The translations under genes were made by a program, and so were the position numbers. 7,013 nucleotides of DNA from Bacteroidales bacterium (lineage in GTDB: Bacteria > Bacteroidota > Bacteroidia > Bacteroidales > UBA1402), in NCBI GenBank assembly GCA_003506275.1, contig DOBD01000131.1:32365-39377 (forward strand), read 5' to 3'. This document shows, one piece after another, positions 1 to 5,344 of this stretch. The notes under the pieces are model-generated. The model searched no databases, was not told the origin of the DNA, and was given only the letters and a program-made list of their open reading frames with translations. Numbering within the stretch: position 1 is the stretch's first letter; each line of letters starts with the position of its first letter.

Positions 1-973
1 TGTCCCAAATATTGTTCAGGAAAGCCATGACGGCTTCAGGAGTCTTGGCCATGTTTTCATCGAGCACATAGGCGGCATGGTTGGGGTAACCCAGCAAATT
101 GGCCCGTTCAAGTCTGAGATTGACCAATTGATTGATGACGGTCTTATTGTCCTGTTCGTTATCGTTGTCAGCCCGGTTGATGTATGCCTTGAACATGGTT
201 TCACGCAGGTCCCGGCGTTCGGCGTATTGCAGGAAAGGTATCAGGCTGGGCTTATGCAGGGTGAACACCCATTTTCCTTCCAGTCCCTGTTCTTTGGCTG
301 TTTCAGCGGCGGCGTCGATGCTACCCTGGGGTAGACCGGCCAGATCTTCCTCCTTGTCCAGCACCAACGTAAAGGCGTTGGTTTCCTTGAGCACGTTGTC
401 TGAAAACTTGAGGGTAAGCAAGGACATGGCTTTGTTGATCTCACGCAAACGCGCTTGACCGGCAGCGTCCAACGAAGCTCCGGACCGGACAAACTGCCGA
501 TAGATGTCGCTCAACAAGCGATCTTGTTCAATGGTCAGACCAAGGTCAGCCTTGGTCTCGTAAAGTGTTTTTACTCTTTTGAACAAGTTGGCATTCAGAT
601 AAATATTATCATTATGCTCTGACAGCACTGGTGAAATTTCCTCGGCAATCTGATTCATTTCCTCGTTGGTTTCATTTTCCGTCAAGGTGAAAAACACCAG
701 GTTGACCTTGCGAAGCAGGTTGCCGGACTTGTCCATAGCATCGATGGTGTTGGCAAAGGTGGGGGTTTCCGCACTGTTGGCAATGGCCTCGATTTCCTGC
801 TTTTGTTGTTTGATGCCCTCCTTGAAGGCAGGCAGGTAATGGCTGGTCTTGATCTGTTCGAAAGGCGGGATGTCATACGGTGTTCCGTAATCGCTGAAGA
901 ACGGGTTGTTCTTGGTACTGCTGCACGCTATCATCATGGAAGCAATCAGTAAAAGGGTTCCTACTTGTTTCAT
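1..973 (-). CDS. dcp: M3-family peptidyl-dipeptidase (Dcp-like) lipoprotein, N-terminal part; C-terminus lies beyond the left edge
   Basis: Read from the ATG at 973-971, the frame stays open for 324 codons to the window edge. The first 17 residues form a short lipoprotein signal (Lys2, a hydrophobic stretch, then MMIAC with Cys17), followed by a Ser/Thr/Asn-rich linker, so the mature enzyme is probably lipid-anchored in the periplasm. The next part has the look of oligopeptidase family M3: the N-terminal motif PFEQIKTSHYLPAF near residues 37-50, and the helical region ending NLLGYPNHAAYVLDENMAKTP. Enzymes of this family are zinc metallopeptidases; Dcp members remove C-terminal dipeptides from peptides. 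The catalytic HEXXH motif lies well past residue 324 in the family and is not in view, so activity cannot be judged. Full length should be near 700 residues. It is transcribed away from the aldo/keto reductase gene. Family assignment is firm; the choice of Dcp over oligopeptidase A rests on the lipoprotein form and the M3 N-terminal motifs. Confidence 0.9.
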   Translation of the reverse strand, partial: MKQVGTLLLIASMMIACSSTKNNPFFSDYGTPYDIPPFEQIKTSHYLPAFKEGIKQQKQEIEAIANSAETPTFANTIDAMDKSGNLLRKVNLVFFTLTENETNEEMNQIAEEISPVLSEHNDNIYLNANLFKRVKTLYETKADLGLTIEQDRLLSDIYRQFVRSGASLDAAGQARLREINKAMSLLTLKFSDNVLKETNAFTLVLDKEEDLAGLPQGSIDAAAETAKEQGLEGKWVFTLHKPSLIPFLQYAERRDLRETMFKAYINRADNDNEQDNKTVINQLVNLRLERANLLGYPNHAAYVLDENMAKTPEAVMAFLNNIWD

Positions 974-1026
974 TATTCAGTGGAGTTAGATGGATTGTGT
1001 TTTTCCGGTTCTTTGGCCAATTCGTG

Positions 1027-1034
1027 CAAAAATA
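1027..1034 (-). promoter_or_regulatory. Bacteroidetes-type -7 element for the Dcp-like gene
   Basis: On the minus strand this reads TATTTTTG, a match to the Bacteroidota sigma-ABfr consensus TAnnTTTG, 53 nt upstream of the ATG at 973. No good TTTG -33 element is present at 19-20 bp, so the call rests on the -7 box and its place in the divergent intergenic region. Confidence 0.45.
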
Positions 1035-1046
1035 GCTAAAATATTG

Positions 1047-1054
1047 TACCTTTG
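1047..1054 (+). promoter_or_regulatory. Bacteroidetes-type -7 element for the aldo/keto reductase unit
   Basis: TACCTTTG matches TAnnTTTG and lies 29 nt before the ATG at 1084. The region about 19-20 bp upstream (near 1024-1027) lacks a clear TTTG -33 box, so activity may be weak or depend on an activator. A perfect inverted repeat begins inside the element and covers the predicted transcription start. Confidence 0.5.
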
Positions 1055-1070
1055 GGTTGCCATCAACCCA
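1053..1070. repeat. Perfect inverted repeat at the predicted +1 of the aldo/keto reductase promoter
   Basis: TGGGTTG (1053-1059) and CAACCCA (1064-1070) are exact reverse complements around a 4-nt CCAT loop. The left arm overlaps the last two bases of the -7 element, so the repeat spans the expected transcription start. That placement fits an operator for a repressor or a hairpin at the very 5' end of the mRNA. No run of T follows it, so it is not an intrinsic terminator. Confidence 0.5.
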
Positions 1071-1083
1071 TTAATTTACACAT

Positions 1084-2088
1084 ATGGTGTATCAACCTGA
1101 CGCCGACCGTTACACCACCATGTCCTACAGCCCTTGTGGACACAGCGGTATTGTTCTTCCAAGAATTTCGTTAGGTCTATGGCATAACTTCGGAGCTGAC
1201 GACAATGCAGAAACAGCTGAGGCTATCCTGCTGAAGGCCTTTGACAAGGGTGTGACGTGCTTTGATCTCGCCAATAATTACGGACCACCTCCGGGCAGCG
1301 CTGAAACCACGCTTGGACGTGTGCTTCAAAATCAACTGGGCGCCTGGCGGGATGAAATCATCATCACCACCAAGGCTGGTCACCGCATGTGGGAAGGGCC
1401 TTACGGAGATGGGAGCTCGCGTAAAAACCTGATAGCCAGTCTGGATCAGAGCCTCAAGCGTTTGCGACTTGACTACGTGGACATTTTTTACTCACACCGC
1501 TATGATGGTGTGACACCGTTGGAAGAGACATTGCAAACCTTGGTCGATGTGGTTAAGGCCGGCAAAGCCTTGTATGTGGGCCTGTCAAAGTATCCTCCCG
1601 AACTGGCTGAGAAAGCCTATGCGTACCTGGCTGAGCGGAATACTCCCTGCTTACTCCATCAAGACAGGTATAACTTGCTCTCACGAGGGGTGGAAAAAGG
1701 CGTGTTGGAAGCCGCCCATCGAAACGGAGTTGGTTTCACCGCGTTCAGCCCACTGGCTCAGGGGTTGCTGACCAACCGTTACCTGGAAGGTGTTCCGGCT
1801 GACTCAAGGGCAGCCCGCAACCAGTTTCTAAAGGTGGAGCAGCTGACTCCCGCCTTACTCTCGGCACTTCGTCAACTGAACGACATCGCTCGTCAACGGG
1901 GGGAATCGTTGGCTCAAATGGCCCTTAGTTGGGTCTTACACGACAAACGGGTGACGTCTGTCATCATAGGTGCCAGCTCCGTTAATCAACTGCTCGATAA
2001 CCTGGGGGCGTTGAACGCCGCCCCGTTTGATCAATCCACCCTTGAACAACTTGATGCCATTGTCGATACGACGACCAAAAATGCTTAA
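1084..2088 (+). CDS. yghZ: Aldo/keto reductase, YghZ / L-glyceraldehyde-3-phosphate reductase type
   Basis: This 334-residue protein is a complete cytoplasmic NADPH-dependent aldo/keto reductase of the AKR14 (YghZ) group, close to the roughly 346 residues of the E. coli protein. The TIM-barrel catalytic tetrad is intact: Asp61 and Tyr66 (in FDLANNYGPPPGSAE), Lys97 (ITTKAGH) and His138 (IFYSHR). The LGLWHNFG block at residues 30-37 and the C-terminal cofactor-binding segment SVIIGASSVNQLLDN are characteristic. The start at 1084 is preferred because the N-terminus (MVYQPDADRY) lines up with that of YghZ; Met13 is a less likely alternative. Members reduce small aldehydes, including L-glyceraldehyde 3-phosphate and methylglyoxal, so aldehyde detoxification is the likely role, though the substrate here is inferred from the family. 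It has its own TAnnTTTG promoter and runs directly into the Rieske-like lipoprotein gene. Confidence 0.93.
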   Translation: MVYQPDADRYTTMSYSPCGHSGIVLPRISLGLWHNFGADDNAETAEAILLKAFDKGVTCFDLANNYGPPPGSAETTLGRVLQNQLGAWRDEIIITTKAGHRMWEGPYGDGSSRKNLIASLDQSLKRLRLDYVDIFYSHRYDGVTPLEETLQTLVDVVKAGKALYVGLSKYPPELAEKAYAYLAERNTPCLLHQDRYNLLSRGVEKGVLEAAHRNGVGFTAFSPLAQGLLTNRYLEGVPADSRAARNQFLKVEQLTPALLSALRQLNDIARQRGESLAQMALSWVLHDKRVTSVIIGASSVNQLLDNLGALNAAPFDQSTLEQLDAIVDTTTKNA

Positions 2089-2098
2089 TCCTAGCCCC

Positions 2099-2590
2099 AT
2101 GGCAACGCCTCAACAACAGCAATCATCCATCTTACGCCACCGTTCCAAGCAGTTCGGGCTTATCATGCTCACCCTTTTGCTGACTGTAGCCTGTGAAACG
2201 GAAAAAGACCGCATTCCCAACATGCCTGTTTTCCTGAAACGAAACGTCAATCAGATCGATTTACTGTCTCCGGGAAAGTACTATTACATCGCCACACCAA
2301 CGCTAAGTAGCGACCGATTGGGTTTTGGCGGCCTTGTTTTAGCCTATTGTTACGATGAATTGGAGCCTTACTGTGCCTTTGACTTGGCTTGTCCGTACTG
2401 TGCGACGGCTACGATACAGGTGAGTGAGCCTGATAGCATGTTGGTGTGTACCTGCCCCAACTGTAATGAGCGATATGACCTGTTCTACGGCATGGGGATA
2501 CCCTTGGAAGGCATTTCCAAATGGCCTCTGAAGAAGTATTCAGCCTATATCGACCCAGGCAACAGCTTGTACATCGTCGTTTCTCCTTGA
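2099..2590 (+). CDS. Small Rieske-fold-like lipoprotein with CxxC pairs
   Basis: Residues 1-32 form a lipoprotein signal: basic RHRSK (13-17), a hydrophobic run GLIMLTLLLTVA, then Cys32. The mature 130-residue part ends like a Rieske domain: residues 117-128 (VCTCPNCNERYDL region) followed by a GIPLEG...PLKKY segment and a final strand SLYIVV. A classical Rieske cluster uses C-x-H and C-x2-H. Here the first site is C98-P-Y-C101 and the second is C119-P-N-C122, so no histidine is present at either. It may bind a different metal centre, zinc, or none, or form disulphides outside the membrane. The start at 2099 gives a sensible signal length; an ATG at 2081 would overlap the reductase stop by 8 bp and add six residues, and an ATG at 2165 would leave too short a signal. 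It probably shares the reductase transcript. The exact function is unknown. Confidence 0.75.
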   Translation: MATPQQQQSSILRHRSKQFGLIMLTLLLTVACETEKDRIPNMPVFLKRNVNQIDLLSPGKYYYIATPTLSSDRLGFGGLVLAYCYDELEPYCAFDLACPYCATATIQVSEPDSMLVCTCPNCNERYDLFYGMGIPLEGISKWPLKKYSAYIDPGNSLYIVVSP

Positions 2591-2593
2591 TCA
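2588..2593. other. Abutting convergent stop codons (TGATCA)
   Basis: The plus-strand Rieske-like gene ends in TGA at 2588-2590, and the minus-strand nitroreductase gene ends in TGA at 2593-2591. Together they make the palindrome TGATCA with no base between the genes. There is thus no room for a separate terminator, and each transcript must run into the other gene. Confidence 0.9.
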
Positions 2594-3508
2594 CTGGTAG
2601 TGTATGGAAGCGAACGTTCGTCGCACGCTTTTCTTGTACGTCAGGGCCGGATAACCGACGGCTAGAAAAATGCCTTCTTGACTTTTACAGACAATACCGT
2701 ATTTTTCCCTGAATTTCTTTGCTTTGGCACCATACTGAATCATTGGGTGGATGCCTCCCAGCATACAGCTGCCCAATCCCAGCGACTCGGCGGCCAACAT
2801 GGCATAAGTAGCCGCCACCAGCGAATCGGCCGGATCCGAGTAGGGGGATCCATAAAAATAAAACAGCAGAGGGGCATCATACGTGATATGGTTGTGGCCT
2901 TTATTCGTTTCATCCACGTAATAGTAGAACAAGGGGTTGACAAAGCCTTTGAACAATTCATCCGTCGCTTTACCCCAAAAAGGCCGCATCAGGGCCAAAA
3001 ATAGCTTGGATGTTATAAAACGCATACTTTTCAACAGCGCCGCATAATCCCGGGCAAAAGCCCTGCTTTTTTCCCGACTGTCGAACACCACGACATTGAC
3101 ATCAGAAGGGGGTAAGCCCATAGGGGCTGTTTGGGCTGCGTCCAATAGTTGCTGGACTAAGGCCGCCTCAACCGGCCTGTCTTCGAATTCACGGATACTT
3201 CGCCTGCGTTGAAGCAGCGCCAACAGTTGCTGATGACTAGCGGCCATCTCCCGTGGCGGGCTATCGTATAAGTCGGCTGGTGATAGTTCCCTGCCATGAA
3301 TGGTGATGGCTCCCGTGGGGCATATTGCCATGCAATGACCACAAGCGACACAGCCCATGAGGGATATACCACTCAATGCCACGCTGGATTCATTCAAGAC
3401 CAGGCAAAACGATTTACACACGGACACACAGCGTCCACAAGCGGTGCAGCGTTCGGCATCAATCCTGATGTCGGCCTCCACCTTGGTACGTGAGGTGGGG
3501 ATAGCCAT
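2591..3508 (-). CDS. Ferredoxin-nitroreductase fusion (two 4Fe-4S clusters plus FMN nitroreductase domain)
   Basis: The 305-residue protein joins an N-terminal bacterial ferredoxin module to a nitroreductase-family flavoprotein. Cluster ligands are C21-x2-C24-x2-C27-x3-C31 (no Pro after the last Cys) and C53-x2-C56-x2-C59-x3-C63-Pro. The nitroreductase domain starts near residue 95, with RRRSIREF at 101-108 as the FMN-phosphate-binding block; GLGSCMLGG near 244-252 and VGYP near 284 are typical of its C-terminal half. No signal peptide is present, so it is cytoplasmic. Family members use iron-sulphur clusters to feed electrons to FMN and reduce nitro compounds, quinones or other small acceptors; the physiological substrate is unknown. 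The frame is open up to 3565, but the ATG at 3508 is chosen because it lies just 4 bp after the hydrolase stop and begins just before the ferredoxin domain. It is the last gene of a three-gene operon. Confidence 0.9.
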   Translation of the reverse strand: MAIPTSRTKVEADIRIDAERCTACGRCVSVCKSFCLVLNESSVALSGISLMGCVACGHCMAICPTGAITIHGRELSPADLYDSPPREMAASHQQLLALLQRRRSIREFEDRPVEAALVQQLLDAAQTAPMGLPPSDVNVVVFDSREKSRAFARDYAALLKSMRFITSKLFLALMRPFWGKATDELFKGFVNPLFYYYVDETNKGHNHITYDAPLLFYFYGSPYSDPADSLVAATYAMLAAESLGLGSCMLGGIHPMIQYGAKAKKFREKYGIVCKSQEGIFLAVGYPALTYKKSVRRTFASIHYQ

Positions 3509-3512
3509 GGTT

Positions 3513-4412
3513 TCAGGGCATGTTTTTCTTCTCGACTGTCCAACCGGGGGATTGAGCCAGCCCACAAGGTTGTCCCTTGAACAACAAGGCGGCTGTTTTA
3601 TCTTTCTTCAGTTGCCATAAGTACCAGGCTGTTGCCACCCTGGCAAATTCGCCGCCGTAAGGTTGCCTGTACGTTCCTCCATGACCCACGTCCATATTGC
3701 CGACAAAAACAGGCACATGGTTGATGCGTTCCACATCGTCCATGCCGTTTTTATAGGCGATATCAGAGGGACCACCCAGCAAGTAAAGCGTAGGCGTGTG
3801 CAATTTCTTGAGGTGGTCCTTGTTCAGGCCAGGCATACCGGGCATGCCTTGACCGGCATTGCCGAGGATACCGCTGTTACAAACAATAATGGTCTTGATT
3901 CTGGGGTCAGGGGCCACTTCAAGGGTCTGCAAACCGCCGCAAGACATGCCACTGACGGCTATCTGCTTAACATCAATTTTTTTATAATAGGGACTGTTTT
4001 TATCCTTGTTTTGGGCGATGGCCCAATCGATGGCATCCAGCAATTGAGAAGACGTGGATTTACCACCACCCCTTTCTCCTTCTTTGGGCATGGGGCCAAT
4101 GGCAATGACTAAAAAACCATGTGAGGCGACTTCATTGAGGAAGTTGACGTGTTCCCAGGGAGAATTAGCACAGGCTCCATTGCCCCAGGCAATAATGGGC
4201 AATTTGTTCTTTTTTCCAAAAGCGGTCAGGTCGGCAGGTCTGAACACGGTGTGAGTGGCCAATGTTTGCTCTGTCATCATAACGGCTTTGTAGGGCCCGG
4301 TACCTCCCTCTTCAAGGATGCGTGAAACTGGCTCCAGAGCCGTCAGGTTAATGGGCATAAAAAAACTGCCTGTCAAAAGAACAAGCAACAGGGTAACTCC
4401 TTTTCTAGTCAT
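3513..4412 (-). CDS. Secreted alpha/beta hydrolase
   Basis: The 299-residue protein starts with an export signal (Arg3-Lys4, then a hydrophobic core VTLLLVLLTGSFF), probably cleaved near Ala25, so it acts in the periplasm or outside. The rest is an alpha/beta hydrolase: the oxyanion-side strand LPIIAWGNGAC (71-81), the nucleophile elbow S-G-M-S157-C-G-G, the acid Asp217 in GGPSDIAY, and the base His244 in VGHGGTY. The triad is therefore complete and an esterase-like or other hydrolytic activity is expected; the substrate cannot be read from the sequence. Residues 187-195 carry a short GMPGMPG repeat, perhaps a flexible loop. The ATG at 4412-4410 overlaps, as ATGA, the TGA that ends the extended reading frame of the upstream methyltransferase-like gene, and the stop is 4 bp from the nitroreductase start. 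This spacing indicates translational coupling in one operon. Confidence 0.88.
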   Translation of the reverse strand: MTRKGVTLLLVLLTGSFFMPINLTALEPVSRILEEGGTGPYKAVMMTEQTLATHTVFRPADLTAFGKKNKLPIIAWGNGACANSPWEHVNFLNEVASHGFLVIAIGPMPKEGERGGGKSTSSQLLDAIDWAIAQNKDKNSPYYKKIDVKQIAVSGMSCGGLQTLEVAPDPRIKTIIVCNSGILGNAGQGMPGMPGLNKDHLKKLHTPTLYLLGGPSDIAYKNGMDDVERINHVPVFVGNMDVGHGGTYRQPYGGEFARVATAWYLWQLKKDKTAALLFKGQPCGLAQSPGWTVEKKNMP

Positions 4413-4513
4413 GATTCAAGGTGGTTTGATGAGTGAGCAGTAGGGAAATATCGGATGATGTCATTTTTCACTTCCAGTTGATAGTGAGGTCTTTTGCTTA
4501 GGACAAATGCGGT
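4409..4513 (-). pseudogene. Detached C-terminal codons of the methyltransferase-like gene, downstream of an in-frame TAG
   Basis: Directly after the TAG at 4516-4514, the same frame continues for 34 sense codons with no further stop, giving a segment that begins TAFVLSKRPHYQLEVKNDII, and ends at TGA 4411-4409. It has the alternating hydrophobic and charged pattern of the last helix and strands of a Rossmann-type methyltransferase, and it carries on the DYPTIEA sequence before the TAG. Its TGA overlaps the hydrolase ATG as ATGA, which is what an intact operon would look like. I read this stretch as the original gene end cut off by a point mutation or sequencing error. A single base change (for example TTG to TAG) would explain it. 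Confidence 0.75.
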
Positions 4514-5065
4514 CTAAGCCTCAATGGTCGGATAATCACCTTGACCGACAAAGCACCTGGCGTCGTCAATCAGTAAAACGTGGTCCAGGGGTTTTCCACT
4601 GAAAATCGCATCCAACTCCTCGAAAATTGGACAATCCTTTTCTCCTCGAGCGGTGATACCATCAGAATAGTGACCATCAAGCCAGAAGATTGCCGGTTTA
4701 TCGAGTTGATCCATAATAAGGGGTAATGTTTTGCCGCTGTCACCCAGAACGATGGTCACCTGCTTGTCACGACGGAATCGTTTGGTGGCCCTTGCATGTA
4801 GTTCTTCACTCAATTCGATGGAGTAAACACGTTTGAAGCGGCGCTTCTGTGCTTCCACCATTTCTCCCAGATAGGTCCCGGTTTCAACCAACACCTCATA
4901 CCCAAAGCTTTCGTAGAATTCCTTGATGGCCGTTTGCTTGACTATGTGAGGAGGAGGCAGGGGCGATCCTTGTTGTTGCCATTTCCTGAGTTGAGTGTTG
5001 CCCTCCCATACTTTCAGCGCATGAAACAAGAAGGGAGGGATCATTGAGCGATACGTGTCTTTCAT
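4514..5065 (-). CDS. Class I SAM-dependent methyltransferase-like protein, probably truncated by an amber stop
   Basis: As called, this is a 183-residue cytoplasmic protein with no signal peptide. It shows Rossmann methyltransferase features: motif I VETGTYLGEMV (60-70), an acidic strand end YSIEL (81-85) that would bind the SAM ribose, GDS at 108-110, a strand WLDGHYSDG (128-136), and LLIDDARCF (164-172). The LDGHYSDG block and following CPIFEEL are typical of a small group of proteins often found among surface-sugar genes; the methyl acceptor is unknown, and some members may not be methyltransferases at all. The frame stops at TAG right after DYPTIEA, whereas relatives as I remember them continue for about 30 more residues, and such codons are present downstream. 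An intact product would have 218 residues. The loss of the last helix and strands may destabilise the fold. It is the first gene of the minus-strand operon, 23 nt after a TAnnTTTG promoter box. Confidence 0.78.
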   Translation of the reverse strand: MKDTYRSMIPPFLFHALKVWEGNTQLRKWQQQGSPLPPPHIVKQTAIKEFYESFGYEVLVETGTYLGEMVEAQKRRFKRVYSIELSEELHARATKRFRRDKQVTIVLGDSGKTLPLIMDQLDKPAIFWLDGHYSDGITARGEKDCPIFEELDAIFSGKPLDHVLLIDDARCFVGQGDYPTIEA

Positions 5066-5088
5066 AAAGGCTTTATTTATTACGATTC

Positions 5089-5119
5089 CAAAAGTACGGG
5101 TTTTTTTTACAATCCTAAA
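5089..5119 (-). promoter_or_regulatory. Bacteroidetes-type promoter of the minus-strand operon
   Basis: On the minus strand, the -7 box TACTTTTG (5096-5089) fits TAnnTTTG. With a 19-bp spacer, TTTA at 5119-5116 is one base off the TTTG -33 consensus. The -7 box lies 23 nt before the ATG at 5065, giving a short leader. Confidence 0.6.
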
Positions 5120-5134
5120 AAAAAGCTATCTTTG
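5104..5134 (+). promoter_or_regulatory. Bacteroidetes-type promoter of the tRNA-Leu gene
   Basis: The -7 box TATCTTTG at 5127-5134 is an excellent match to TAnnTTTG. At a 19-bp spacer, the -33 position (5104-5107) is TTTT, within a run of eight T. The tRNA begins 30 nt downstream. The spacer overlaps that of the opposite promoter for the minus-strand operon. Confidence 0.65.
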
Positions 5135-5164
5135 CGCCGCAATGCAGTATGCTGCTGCCAGGCT

Positions 5165-5248
5165 GCCCGAATGGTGAAATGGTAGACACGAAGGACTTAA
5201 AATCCTTTGGCCATAACGGCTGTGCCGGTTCGAGTCCGGCTTCGGGTA
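5165..5248 (+). tRNA. tRNA-Leu (anticodon UAA)
   Basis: A complete class II tRNA can be folded by eye. The acceptor stem is GCCCGAA (5165-5171) with TTCGGGT (5241-5247), having one G-T pair at the end, and A5248 as discriminator. The anticodon stem AAGGA/TCCTT encloses loop CTTAAAA with anticodon TAA at 5198-5200, which reads UUA/UUG leucine codons. The long variable arm GGCC-ataac-GGCT (5209-5221) is the leucine/serine hallmark. The T arm is GCCGG-TTCGAGT-CCGGC (5224-5240). The 3' CCA is not encoded and must be added by nucleotidyltransferase. It is a single tRNA gene with its own promoter and terminator. Confidence 0.97.
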
Positions 5249-5251
5249 CAT

Positions 5252-5287
5252 GAAAGAGGTTGTCCATCGGGCAGCCTCTTTCTTTTT
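5252..5287 (+). terminator. Intrinsic terminator after tRNA-Leu
   Basis: Positions 5252-5265 pair with 5269-5282 over 14 bp, including two G-T wobbles, around the 3-nt loop ATC; five T follow at 5283-5287. It starts three bases after the tRNA end, so it should both stop transcription and give a stable 3' structure for tRNA end processing. Confidence 0.85.
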
Positions 5288-5316
5288 CAGAAACAAAACC
5301 TTCCCTATTTTTTTGG

Positions 5317-5324
5317 TATTTTTG
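5317..5324 (+). promoter_or_regulatory. Bacteroidetes-type -7 element for the carboxypeptidase-regulatory-domain gene
   Basis: TATTTTTG matches TAnnTTTG and lies 20 nt before the ATG at 5345, so the 5' leader would be very short. No clear -33 box is found 19-20 bp upstream, where the sequence reads CAAA. It sits after the tRNA terminator, so this gene appears to have independent transcription. Confidence 0.5.
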
Positions 5325-5344
5325 CAGTTACTAAACCGTGTATC

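Noticed and set aside
77..458. Open frames on the plus strand opposite the Dcp-like gene (77-334 and 132-458)
   Set aside because: They are antisense to a convincing M3 peptidase frame, have no domain-like sequence and no promoter box, so they are shadows.
3508..3565. Upstream start of the nitroreductase at 3565 (adding 19 residues)
   Set aside because: It would overlap the hydrolase gene by 53 bp, and the added residues are a polar stretch with no match to the ferredoxin module; the ATG at 3508 fits the operon spacing.
3663..4112. 149-codon plus-strand open frame opposite the alpha/beta hydrolase
   Set aside because: It is rich in His, Arg and Val in the way antisense frames of coding DNA usually are, with no recognisable motif, while the minus strand encodes a full catalytic triad.
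4514..4516. TAG as a pyrrolysine or other recoded codon
   Set aside because: No pyrrolysine system is visible, methyltransferase-like proteins of this kind are not known to need it, and one TAG in a leucine-like position is more simply a mutation or sequencing error.
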